NCBI RefSeq assembly: GCF_001854405.1
Contig: NZ_CP017718.1
Span: 1,984,001-2,048,000, forward strand
DNA length: 64,000 nucleotides
Source: Hyphomonas sp. Mor2
GTDB lineage: Bacteria; Pseudomonadota; Alphaproteobacteria; Caulobacterales; Hyphomonadaceae
Direction of reading: 5' to 3'
In this document: positions 26,992 through 35,282 of the stretch, piece by piece
Layout of the letters: each line of letters begins with the position of its first letter
Numbering within the stretch: the first letter of the stretch is position 1
The notes under the pieces: model-generated
Told to the model about the DNA's origin: nothing
What the model saw: the letters and a program-made list of their open reading frames with translations, nothing else
The model's database searches: none
Position numbers and translations under genes: made by a program

Positions 26992-27909
26992 TTAAGCTCC
27001 GATCGTGTGAAGGGCTGAAAGTTCGGCCTGTTCGGCCATGTGCACGGCAAGCGCGGCTTCGCGGCCCGGTACAGCGCAAGCGCGCTCGCCCAGGGCGGCT
27101 GCAAAGAAAGCTTCATCGGCCGCGCCGAGCGGGTCCGGAAGGCGCTCTGATACGTCGAGACTGATCTTGAACGGCGTTGAGTTTTCGATGTCTCTGGTCA
27201 GGAAATTGATCGCCAGCGTGCCGGATGGATAAGTCAGGACCATGCGGCGGTCGCGCTCACTGTGACAGCGGCTCGCTGTGACTTCGGCTTGCCCGACCGA
27301 GAAGCTGAGGCGCGACGTCGACTCGTCAATATGGTCGGTGTGCGCCCGCCGCCCGGTGGCTTCAACGCTGAGGGCTGGCCCCATCAGCTTACCGACCAGG
27401 TCGAGATCATGGGTCATCAGATCCCAGATCACGGAGACATCTCCTGCCCGGCCATCCGGCGCCGGCGGTCCCATGCGCCAGGCTTCGATCCGGGTCGGGG
27501 CTTCAGGGATGTCGAACAGGCCCATGGCCTCCATCACGAACCGTTCCTGGTGGCCCACCTGCAGAACCAGACCCGCCTCATCGGCAAGACGCGCCAGTTC
27601 GTCAGCAGCATGTCCGGTCAGCGCCAGAGGCTTTTCGACCATGACATGACATCCGGCCTGCAACGCGCTGCGCACCACGGCTTCGTGATAGGTGGCCGGA
27701 CAGGCCACAATGACCGCATCGGTCGCCGCAAACAGGGCGTCCTGCTCAGCAAATCCTTCCACGCCATGCTTGTCAGCCAGCGCGCGACATCGGCTCTGGT
27801 CCGGGTCGAACAGGCCGACAAAGTCGGTGCGTTCAGACGCAGCGATCTTGCCAGCGTGATAGCCGCCAAAGACGCCGGCACCAATCAGACCGGTCTTCAA
27901 ATTTGCCAT
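26992..27909 (-). CDS. Gfo/Idh/MocA-family oxidoreductase
   Basis: NAD(P)-dependent sugar dehydrogenase, 305 aa. The N-terminal Rossmann domain starts GLIGAGVFGGYHA, and VMVEKPLALT carries the conserved EKP lysine; the C-terminal half has a catalytic-type WDLMTHDLDLV (His-Asp). It starts the two-gene unit with the DegT aminotransferase and should make the keto sugar that enzyme aminates. Compatible with GnnA (UDP-GlcNAc 3-dehydrogenase), but no lpx genes are within the window. Confidence 0.92.
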   Translation of the reverse strand: MANLKTGLIGAGVFGGYHAGKIAASERTDFVGLFDPDQSRCRALADKHGVEGFAEQDALFAATDAVIVACPATYHEAVVRSALQAGCHVMVEKPLALTGHAADELARLADEAGLVLQVGHQERFVMEAMGLFDIPEAPTRIEAWRMGPPAPDGRAGDVSVIWDLMTHDLDLVGKLMGPALSVEATGRRAHTDHIDESTSRLSFSVGQAEVTASRCHSERDRRMVLTYPSGTLAINFLTRDIENSTPFKISLDVSERLPDPLGAADEAFFAAALGERACAVPGREAALAVHMAEQAELSALHTIGA

Positions 27910-28076
27910 GGGTCCACTCCACTCTGGAGCCGCTCATCGCATTTCCCGCCTACGGGATGCAACTGAACATGTCCGCTGCAGCCATCAAAAGGCATTGCGA
28001 ATTCTTACAAGCGCCCCTTTGCTTCCCACGCGGAAGCGTCCAAATATGGAGGCAAAGCACCCAGAAGGACTGAACA

Positions 28077-29102
28077 ATGTCGACCCTCACCTCAAATGAC
28101 TGGACCCTTGCCAAACGCCCTGTCGGCGAACCACAGGCAGATGATTTTGCCATGATTTCAAGCGAAGCGCCCGCCCCCGCTGCTGGAGAAATCCAGGTCC
28201 GCAACTCGTGGATGTCGGTGGATCCGTATATGCGCGGTCGGATGTATGATCGCGAGAGCTATGTCCCGCCCTTCCAGATCGGTGAAGTGCTGCAAGGCGG
28301 TGCTGTCGGGCGGGTCACCGCCTCGAACCATCCAGATTATGCCGAAGGTGATCTGGTTCAATCCATGGCCGGCTGGCGTGAAGCCTGGACCGCGACACCC
28401 GAAGCGGTGATGGCGCAAAAACTGCCCGGAGATACCGGCCTGCCGGACAGCGCATTCCTGGGAATTGTCGGCATGCCAGGCCTGACCGCCTATGCCGGGA
28501 TCCTGCGCGTGGCAGAGCTGAAGGAAGGCGATGTTGTGTTCGTGTCGGGCGCGGCGGGTGCGGTTGGCTCCGCTGTTGTCCAGATCGCCAAGATCAAAGG
28601 CTGCACCGTGATCGGCTCGGCCGGTGGGACGGAAAAATGCAATCTGGTCAAGTCGCTGGGCGCCGACGAGTGCATCGATTACCGCGAGGCTGGAAATTAT
28701 GAGGGCCTGCTCGCCGCCCTGAAGGCCGCTGCACCGAAAGGGATCGATGTCTATTTTGACAACGTAGGTGGTGATCATTTCCAGGCGGCGATCGAGTGCG
28801 CGCGTCCGCTCGGTCGGATGGCCATTTGCGGCATGATCTCTCAATATAATGACACGGAACCCCGTCCGGGCCCGAACAATGTCATTCAAATCGTGGGCAA
28901 GCAGCTGCAAATCCGCGGATTTATCGTATCTACCCATGCCGACCTTTTGCCGGACTTCCAGCGCGACATGGCGGGCTGGATCCTGGGCGGCCAGATGAAA
29001 TTCGAGGAAACCGTCATGGAAGGCATTGAGAATGCCCCCAATGCGTTCATGGGGCTCTTCTCCGGTCAGAATAAGGGCAAGATGCTGGTCAAGCTGAGCT
29101 AA
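28077..29102 (+). CDS. NADP-dependent MDR-family reductase (leukotriene B4 reductase/CurA type)
   Basis: Zinc-free medium-chain reductase, 341 aa, that reduces alpha,beta-unsaturated ketones or aldehydes with NADPH. Seen are the WMSVDPYMRGRM motif, GMPGLTAYAGI, the nucleotide fold VFVSGAAGAVGSAVVQIAK and IDVYFDNVGGDHF. The zinc ligands of alcohol dehydrogenases are absent, as expected. ATG start, AAGGA 7 nt upstream. Next gene follows after 28 bp on the same strand. Confidence 0.93.
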   Translation: MSTLTSNDWTLAKRPVGEPQADDFAMISSEAPAPAAGEIQVRNSWMSVDPYMRGRMYDRESYVPPFQIGEVLQGGAVGRVTASNHPDYAEGDLVQSMAGWREAWTATPEAVMAQKLPGDTGLPDSAFLGIVGMPGLTAYAGILRVAELKEGDVVFVSGAAGAVGSAVVQIAKIKGCTVIGSAGGTEKCNLVKSLGADECIDYREAGNYEGLLAALKAAAPKGIDVYFDNVGGDHFQAAIECARPLGRMAICGMISQYNDTEPRPGPNNVIQIVGKQLQIRGFIVSTHADLLPDFQRDMAGWILGGQMKFEETVMEGIENAPNAFMGLFSGQNKGKMLVKLS

Positions 29103-29130
29103 GACCCACGTCTCGGAAAGCCACACGGCC

Positions 29131-29718
29131 ATGCGTAACTCCGTTTTCGACTTCATCGACAATCTCGACACATTGCTGGCGGTGATTGTCGGTGCGGTGC
29201 TGGCGACGGGCGGCGCGATGATTGCCGAAATTGTTCAGGACCGTCTCGGCCAGAAACGAAAAGAACGCGACGCGGCGCGCTTCTTTGGCGAAATTCTGGC
29301 CACGGTCGACCGGGTCCTGGACCGCGCCTTTGCGTCCATGGAGATTGGTGAACGATGGGGCGACGTGACCCTGCGCCTGTTTCGCACAGCGCTCAATGAG
29401 GCCGCGATCTATGAACGCAATCGCGAACGCCTGTTCGAATTGCGCGACATGGCCCTGCGCGCCGACATTCACGTGCACTTCCTGACCGAGATGGTGCCGC
29501 TGGTCGCTTTGACCGAAGACTCCCGTGAGATTGCCGAGCTTGAAAAGGAGCTTCGGCACGCCGACGCGCTGAGCGTGATGCAAAGGGCGACGCTGGAAGA
29601 AGAACTGGTCGCCCGGCGCGAAACTCGTGAAGGCGCCGTCGATGCGATCCGCGCCGAACACGCCAAGACGGAAGCGATTTGCAAACGCCTGGAGCCGATT
29701 GCCGGGGTGACGTTCTAG
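29131..29718 (+). CDS. Membrane-anchored coiled-coil protein, unknown function
   Basis: 195 aa, family not recognised. One TM helix at about 13-35 (LDTLLAVIVGAVLATGGAMIAEI), then a long charged helical region with heptad-like Leu/Ala spacing (~40-75 and ~125-185), so it is probably a coiled coil on the cytoplasmic side. Only 3 bp separate it from the next gene, and both may form an operon with the reductase upstream. Confidence 0.75.
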   Translation: MRNSVFDFIDNLDTLLAVIVGAVLATGGAMIAEIVQDRLGQKRKERDAARFFGEILATVDRVLDRAFASMEIGERWGDVTLRLFRTALNEAAIYERNRERLFELRDMALRADIHVHFLTEMVPLVALTEDSREIAELEKELRHADALSVMQRATLEEELVARRETREGAVDAIRAEHAKTEAICKRLEPIAGVTF

Positions 29719-29721
29719 GCG

Positions 29722-30627
29722 ATGGCCCCGCTCTTCAGCGCTTACATCATCGTCGACTGGAGCGCCGCCGCCCGGCCGGTGACAGGCGCGAACTCGATCT
29801 GGATTGGGGTCCGCCGCCGCGACGCGCAATCCTTTGAGAGCTTCAACCCAGCCACGCGGCTAAAGGCGCGGAACCTCCTGCATGATTTGGCAAGGGAGTT
29901 TGTGTCCCGCGGGCAGCGTGTCCTGATCGGGTTTGATTTTGCCCTTGGCTATCCGGCCGGAACCGCGCGTGCGCTCGGTCTGGATGCGCATCACCTGTCT
30001 CCCTGGAAGGCCATGCATGCGCATCTCGCCAGCCAGATCGTCGAGCATGAGGACAATAAGAATGATCGGTTCAAACTGGCTGCTACCCTGAACGAGAGAA
30101 TGACTGGCGGGGCGCATCCGTTCTGGGGCGCGCCCCGGTCACAGACTTGCGCGACGCTGGCGGCGCGAAAGGGAAATTTTGACCGGTCGGAGTCGTTGCC
30201 GGAACATCGCCTCACAGAGGGGTGGGTTCGATCAACCTTCAAGGCCCATCCAAAATCCGTCTGGCAGCTGCTCGGAGCGGGTGCGGTCGGATCGCAATCG
30301 CTCCTCGGCATCGCCGCCGTCGCCGAGTTACGGGCTCGCATTGCCGGGGCACAGCTTTGGCCATTCGAAACAGGCCCCGGAAAAATGACCGCTCAGCGGC
30401 TCGAACACACGTCCTGTTTGATGGCGGAAATCTATCCGAGCACAGCCAACGTGACCGAAAATCCCGAAGAATTCCTAGATCAGGCGCAGGTCAGAACGCT
30501 CTCGGACCGCTTCGAATCGCTCGATTCCGCCGGAATCCTCGGTGGTGCCTTCGATTTCACAAATTCAATTTCTGATAGAGAAATTCACAAAATAATCGAC
30601 GAAGAAGGGTGGATTCTGGCAAAATAA
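29722..30627 (+). CDS. DUF429-like protein (predicted RNase H fold)
   Basis: 301 aa. An N-terminal strand with an acidic residue, IIVDWSAAARPVTGANSIWIGV, and later LIGFDFALGYPAGTARALGL match the pattern of DUF429/RNase H-like proteins (D-W-S...G-x-D-x-x-x-G-x-P). Similar alphaproteobacterial proteins are sometimes labelled as molybdopterin-guanine-dinucleotide synthesis, which I do not trust. Catalytic activity is unknown; the two aspartates would be the candidate metal ligands. Follows the coiled-coil protein by 3 bp. Confidence 0.75.
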   Translation: MAPLFSAYIIVDWSAAARPVTGANSIWIGVRRRDAQSFESFNPATRLKARNLLHDLAREFVSRGQRVLIGFDFALGYPAGTARALGLDAHHLSPWKAMHAHLASQIVEHEDNKNDRFKLAATLNERMTGGAHPFWGAPRSQTCATLAARKGNFDRSESLPEHRLTEGWVRSTFKAHPKSVWQLLGAGAVGSQSLLGIAAVAELRARIAGAQLWPFETGPGKMTAQRLEHTSCLMAEIYPSTANVTENPEEFLDQAQVRTLSDRFESLDSAGILGGAFDFTNSISDREIHKIIDEEGWILAK

Positions 30628-30694
30628 CGCTGAATCGCCCGTATTTATTGGGTTTTCGGGATTCACGGCCAAATCGAATCATGAACAATGCCCT

Positions 30695-30715
30695 CAACGG
30701 CATCTACCGCCGTTG
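30695..30715 (+). promoter_or_regulatory. Leader hairpin before the HU gene
   Basis: 7-bp perfect stem CAACGGC / GCCGTTG with a 7-nt loop, ending five bases before the AGGGAG ribosome site of the HU gene. It is placed to influence translation initiation or mRNA stability. Confidence 0.4.
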
Positions 30716-30732
30716 AACTAAGGGAGATCCCA

Positions 30733-30999
30733 ATGAACAAGGGTGAACTGACCAAAGCAGTTGCAGAAGCAGCAGACATGTCTCAGGCCGACGCTGGCCG
30801 TGCTGTGGACGCTGTCTTTGATTCAATCGCAGGTGCGGTGAAGAGCCGTGACTCTGTGGCTATTGCCGGTTTCGGTACTTTCGTTGCGAAAACTCGCGGC
30901 GCGCGTGAAGGTCGCAACCCTGCGACTGGCGAAACCATCCAGATCAAAGAGAAAACCTCTGCGGCTTTCAGACCGGCTTCCGCTCTGAAAGACATTTAA
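30733..30999 (+). CDS. HU-family histone-like DNA-binding protein
   Basis: 88 aa, the standard length. MNKGELTKAVAEAADMSQADAG is the helical dimer part; VAIAGFGTFVAKTRGAREGRNPATGE is the beta-saddle with the conserved GFGTF, and RNPATGE the arm containing the intercalating proline. It compacts and bends DNA. The ATG is preceded by AGGGAG; an in-frame upstream start lies inside the leader hairpin region and was rejected. Single-gene unit with its own leader. Confidence 0.96.
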   Translation: MNKGELTKAVAEAADMSQADAGRAVDAVFDSIAGAVKSRDSVAIAGFGTFVAKTRGAREGRNPATGETIQIKEKTSAAFRPASALKDI

Positions 31000-31020
31000 G
31001 GTCATTCGCGAAAGCGATCC

Positions 31021-32442
31021 TTATGAAACGGCGTGCTGCACATCGCGGCGCGCCGTTTTTCTTTCCAGAATGAACCATTGCAGACTGCCGGCAATGAACA
31101 GGGTAATCGTGATCGCCTCCATCATGCCCTGCACGCCGCGGTCCCAGCTAACCGCCATGACATAGCAAAGCGGAATCATCAGCGCGAAGAAGGAGGTGAT
31201 GTGGATGGCCGTCGGCAGCCAGATCACGCCTTGTGCCCGCATCGCCATTGAGGCCGTCGCCTGAAGCCCGTCAAATGTCGTTGCCAGAGCCGCATAGATC
31301 AGCATGGCTGCAATCGCAGGGGCGAGCAGCGTCCCGTCAATGCTCGCCTCGGAATTGACCAGAAGCAAAGCGACCGGCGTATTGAAAATATAGATCAGGA
31401 CGGCCAGTCCTGCGCCCAACACAAAGGTCGCCGCGACGCCGAGCCGCGACGCATCTTTCACGCCCTGCCAGTCCCCCCGTCCGACATGTTCAGCCACCCG
31501 CACACTGGTGGCTGTGCCGATGCCGAGGAAGAACATGAAGCAGAAGCCCATGACCTGAACCGAATAGCCATAGATCGCGTTCACCGCGACGCTGACAAAG
31601 GCGGCGATTGTGTAGGTCAGGTTGAACCCGCCCCACTCTGCGATGTTAGAGACCGCTGTACCGCCACCCACGGTCATCTGACGGCGGGCTTCATCCTCTG
31701 GACCAGGCTCGGATGGCTTCAGTGCTGGCGTGAGCCAGATGACAAAGCCGATCAGAGCAATCGTGATCGCCCAGCGCGAGCCAACTGTCGCCCAGGCCAC
31801 GCCTTCACCACCCATTTGCGGCATCCCCCACCAGCCCAGCACCAGGGCCAGGTCGATGACCAGATTTACGCCAACGCCGAGATAGGACGTGATCGTCACG
31901 ATCAGCGGACGGCGCAGCGCTTCAAGATAATAGCTGCACACGGTCGACATCATGAAACCAAGCAAGCTGAGCGACAGAATTTGCGTAATCAGGGCTGTTT
32001 CAGCCGCAAACTCGTCCGGCGTCATGGAGGCGCTGATGGTCTCGTTCGGATTGATCTGCACGAACAGGAACTGAAACAGCGGCGCCGCAACAAGATAAAC
32101 CATACCAGTGACCAACAGGCCAATGAGCACCGCCCAGCTCATGCCCCGCCGGAAGATCCGGCCGGACAGATGTTCCTGCCCGCGTCCGACCAGCTCAGAC
32201 GTCAGCACCTGTACCCCAAGCAGGATGCCCATGCCAAAGCCGAGCGTGATCCCGATCGGCAGCCAGGAATTCAGGATGAAGGCCAGCTCATGCTCCTGGC
32301 CTTTCACCTGGCCGAGCACGATCGCATCCGTCAGGCCCATCAACATCCACGACAGGCGTGAGATCGCGATCGGCCCTGACAGCCGCAAAAGGTCTAGAAT
32401 TTCAGAGGCCCGCGCCCAGGCGGGCCATGCCCGCTGGGTCAT
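31021..32442 (-). CDS. MATE-family multidrug exporter
   Basis: 473 aa with about 12 TM helices in two halves (roughly 15-230 and 255-460) and no signal peptide: the layout of the multidrug and toxic compound extrusion family, which is driven by Na+ or H+. MLMGLTDAIVLGQV in TM1 and the mirrored VAEHVGRGDWQGV loop in the second half are typical. It starts 15 bp after the DAHP synthase gene and is probably co-transcribed. Substrate unknown. Confidence 0.92.
   Translation of the reverse strand: MTQRAWPAWARASEILDLLRLSGPIAISRLSWMLMGLTDAIVLGQVKGQEHELAFILNSWLPIGITLGFGMGILLGVQVLTSELVGRGQEHLSGRIFRRGMSWAVLIGLLVTGMVYLVAAPLFQFLFVQINPNETISASMTPDEFAAETALITQILSLSLLGFMMSTVCSYYLEALRRPLIVTITSYLGVGVNLVIDLALVLGWWGMPQMGGEGVAWATVGSRWAITIALIGFVIWLTPALKPSEPGPEDEARRQMTVGGGTAVSNIAEWGGFNLTYTIAAFVSVAVNAIYGYSVQVMGFCFMFFLGIGTATSVRVAEHVGRGDWQGVKDASRLGVAATFVLGAGLAVLIYIFNTPVALLLVNSEASIDGTLLAPAIAAMLIYAALATTFDGLQATASMAMRAQGVIWLPTAIHITSFFALMIPLCYVMAVSWDRGVQGMMEAITITLFIAGSLQWFILERKTARRDVQHAVS
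31027..31064 (+). terminator. Possible HU terminator overlapping the MATE 3' end
   Basis: AACGGCG and CGCCGTT form a 7-bp stem around a 17-nt loop, followed by TTTCTTT. It starts 28 bp after the HU stop and lies over the last codons of the convergent MATE gene. The long loop lowers confidence. Confidence 0.4.
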
Positions 32443-32457
32443 GGTTAAACGTCCTGA

Positions 32458-33837
32458 TTATCCGGCTACGCGAGATGGCATGGGGGAAACGTCCTTATAC
32501 TCCAGAAGCTTCTCTGCGATCAGGAAGGCAAGTTCAAGGGCCTGTTCGCCATTTAGGCGAGGATCACAATGAGTGTGGTATCTGGATGACAGGTCAGCTT
32601 CGGAGATGGCCTGCGCGCCGCCAATACATTCGGTGACGTCCTGGCCGGTCATTTCGAAATGAACCCCGCCTGGAACACAGCCCTCGGCATTGAGCACGTC
32701 GATGAAGCCGCGAACTTCGGTCAGGATGCGGTCGACGGGCCGCGTCTTGTAACCGGACTCGGTTTTCAACGTATTGCCGTGCATCGGATCGCAAGACCAG
32801 ACGACGGTCCGCCCGCTCTGCTTCACCGCTCTCGCCAGAGGCGCAAGCCCCGCTTCGACCCCTTCTGCACCAAAGCGCGAGATCAGGGTGATCCGGCCCG
32901 CTTCATTCTCAGGGTTGAGCGTTTCGATGATCCGGAGCAACTCATCAGCTTCGAGGCCCGGGCCGCATTTCATGCCGATCGGGTTCTTCACGCCCTTGCA
33001 GAATTCCACATGGGCATGATCTACCTGACGGGTGCGATGGCCGATCCATAACATGTGCGCGGACGTGTCGTACCAGTCGCCGGACGTTGAATCGATCCGG
33101 GTCATGGCCTCTTCATAACCGAGCAACAGGGCTTCGTGCGACGTATAGACCTCGACCTGCGCCATTTGCGGGACTTCCTGAGAGGTCACGCCGCAGGCGC
33201 GCATGAAGTCCAGCGCGTCACTGATCTTGTCCGCCATTTCGCGGTAACGCTCACCCAGCGGAGAGCGGTCGACAAAACCCAGCATCCACTGGTGGACATT
33301 GGACAGATCCGCATAACCACCGCGCGAGAACGCGCGCACCAGGTTCAGCGTCGACGCTGACTGCGAATAGGCCCGAATAAGGCGCTCAGGGTCGGGTGTC
33401 CGCGACGCTTCGCTGAAGTCCATCCCATTGATGTTGTCGCCCCGATAGGAGGGTAGCGTCACCCCATCAATCTCTTCCACTGGCGACGAACGGGGCTTGC
33501 CGAACTGACCCGCCAGGCGACCGACTTTGACCACAGGCTTCGAAGCCGCATAGGTCAGTACCACCGCCATTTGCAGCAGAACACGCAAAGTGTCGCGAAT
33601 ATTGTCCGCGCTGAATTCCTTGAAACTTTCGGCACAATCGCCGCCCTGTAGAAGGAAGGCCTCGCCCGCCGCAACGCTCGCCAGACGCTGTTTCAGCGTG
33701 CGCACTTCGCCAGCAAAAACCAGTGGCGGAAACGCAGCCAGACGCTGCTCGACATCTTTCAGGTGGTCGAGGTCCGGATAGTCTTCCGGGATGTGCTTTG
33801 CCGGGCGTGCGCGCCAGCTGCTGGGCGTCCAGGTCAT
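32458..33837 (-). CDS. Class II 3-deoxy-7-phosphoheptulonate (DAHP) synthase
   Basis: First shikimate-pathway enzyme, joining phosphoenolpyruvate and erythrose 4-phosphate. The 459-aa length and motifs ([57 protein letters not shown]) mark the plant-like class II type. The metal-binding Cys in GGDCAE is present, as are the His and Glu residues in DPMHGN and HFEMTG. ATG start follows AAGGAGAAG, a strong ribosome site. A feedback mode cannot be inferred. Confidence 0.95.
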   Translation of the reverse strand: MTWTPSSWRARPAKHIPEDYPDLDHLKDVEQRLAAFPPLVFAGEVRTLKQRLASVAAGEAFLLQGGDCAESFKEFSADNIRDTLRVLLQMAVVLTYAASKPVVKVGRLAGQFGKPRSSPVEEIDGVTLPSYRGDNINGMDFSEASRTPDPERLIRAYSQSASTLNLVRAFSRGGYADLSNVHQWMLGFVDRSPLGERYREMADKISDALDFMRACGVTSQEVPQMAQVEVYTSHEALLLGYEEAMTRIDSTSGDWYDTSAHMLWIGHRTRQVDHAHVEFCKGVKNPIGMKCGPGLEADELLRIIETLNPENEAGRITLISRFGAEGVEAGLAPLARAVKQSGRTVVWSCDPMHGNTLKTESGYKTRPVDRILTEVRGFIDVLNAEGCVPGGVHFEMTGQDVTECIGGAQAISEADLSSRYHTHCDPRLNGEQALELAFLIAEKLLEYKDVSPMPSRVAG

Positions 33838-33974
33838 GGGCTTCTCCTTAAGGTCGCGCTTTATGCACAGGCAATGTCACACAATCAAGCTTTACCCTGC
33901 CGATATGACATGAAATTGTGGTGCTCGAAGAATACGGATAATAGCGCAAACCCTCCCAGTTGGATGCTTCGTAA

Positions 33975-35282
33975 ATGTCGCAACTCTTTATTGCCCATGG
34001 CCATCGCGATGTAGATCCGCTTCTGCAAGTGCATGAAGCGATGCGCCGGGCGTCCGTTCCAACCTGGTACACGCCCGCTGGCAGCAAGGATTTCGAGCCG
34101 GAATCCGTCAATGCAGCAATAGATGACGCGTTTGGCATGGTGGTGCTGGTCTCAGCCTCATCGATCCGGTCAAAAGCCGTTCAGGAGCAGCTGCAAATCG
34201 CGCATGAGCGCGGCCTCAAACTGTTTCCGATCCGGGCCGACAATGCGCGCCTGTCAAAACAGTTCAAAACCATCCTCGCCGATCAACTCACGGATTCCCT
34301 CAATGATGAGGGGGCGCTGGAGCGCCTGGTTCAGCAGGTCAAGGAGCGCTATGAGCGCCGCTGCCCGGTGATTTCGGTGATGAATCTCAAAGGCGGCGTC
34401 GGCAAGACCACGGTGAGCAGCCAGGTTTTCGGGACCTGGCAGTCCAGTCTTGGGGGTCGCACGCTGCTGATCGACCTCGATCCGCAATACAATCTCACGC
34501 AGACCTTCTTCAATATGGATCATGCCGACGCGAGTTCAGCGCGCGACAAATCCGTGATTTCTCTGTTCGAACGCTCGCGCCTGCATGCATATGACACGAT
34601 TTCTCCGTCGGAGAGCTGGTCGGAGATCAATACCGAGCCCTTTGAACCAGCAGCACGGGACGTGATCAGCCACGATATTCTGGCGGGTGAAGACGCACCG
34701 GGCGGCCGGTTCGACCTGATCTCCGGACAGTTCGAGATTTCCAAATACGCATTTGCCAAGGGCCCGGAGGCTCTGGCTCTGGTCGGATCAAATTTCCGGC
34801 GCATGATCGATTATTATCGCAGCGAGTACGATCTGATCGTGTTTGACACCAATCCAAACGCCACGTTCCTCACCCGCTGCGCTCTGGAGGCCGCGGACCG
34901 CGTCCTCGCCCCCATGCATGCCGACGCCTATTCGCTGCGCGGCGTGAAACTGCTCAACCAGGTGATGCAGGAACAGATCAGCGATGAGAAACGTCCGGAT
35001 CTCTCCATCCTGTTCAATGCCGTGGGGCGATCAGAGCAATCGAACTTTGAAGCCGATGCCCGCAATGGCGCATTCAACGCACAAGCCGGTTTTGACCTGG
35101 CTGGCGCCCTGCTCAGCAGCGCCCTGCCGCGCTCAGGCCATCTCAATGTCAGAACACCCGAGCTTGAGGATGCGCCCTGGAAGCAGCTGGTCATCCATAA
35201 TGGTCGCGGTGGCGGCTTGAAGCGCATGCGCGAAACGCTGAAAGGCATCGCGGCTGAGATCAAGCAACTCGTGGACGACTAG
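33975..35282 (+). CDS. TIR-ParA fusion protein
   Basis: 435 aa. Residues ~1-100 match a bacterial TIR domain: LFIAHGHRDVDP, SVPTWYTPAG, then MVVLVSASSIRSKAVQEQLQIAHERGLKLFPIRAD. Without gaps, the catalytic Glu position falls on Gln72 with Glu71 next to it, so NADase activity is open. Residues ~130-430 are a ParA/MinD-type ATPase: deviant Walker A KGGVGKTT at 139-146, LLIDLDPQYN, and Walker B LIVFDTNPNATF with Asp about 291. No parB, parS or partner gene is adjacent. Its stop codon overlaps the convergent BCCT stop. TIR proteins often act in anti-phage immunity through NAD+ loss; that role here is inference. The ribosome site is weak. Confidence 0.88.
   Translation: MSQLFIAHGHRDVDPLLQVHEAMRRASVPTWYTPAGSKDFEPESVNAAIDDAFGMVVLVSASSIRSKAVQEQLQIAHERGLKLFPIRADNARLSKQFKTILADQLTDSLNDEGALERLVQQVKERYERRCPVISVMNLKGGVGKTTVSSQVFGTWQSSLGGRTLLIDLDPQYNLTQTFFNMDHADASSARDKSVISLFERSRLHAYDTISPSESWSEINTEPFEPAARDVISHDILAGEDAPGGRFDLISGQFEISKYAFAKGPEALALVGSNFRRMIDYYRSEYDLIVFDTNPNATFLTRCALEAADRVLAPMHADAYSLRGVKLLNQVMQEQISDEKRPDLSILFNAVGRSEQSNFEADARNGAFNAQAGFDLAGALLSSALPRSGHLNVRTPELEDAPWKQLVIHNGRGGGLKRMRETLKGIAAEIKQLVDD

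Noticed and set aside
33838-33974. parS-like site or parB gene near the TIR-ParA fusion
   Set aside because: No inverted-repeat site of parS type and no ParB-like frame on either side; the flanking genes are DAHP synthase and a BCCT transporter.
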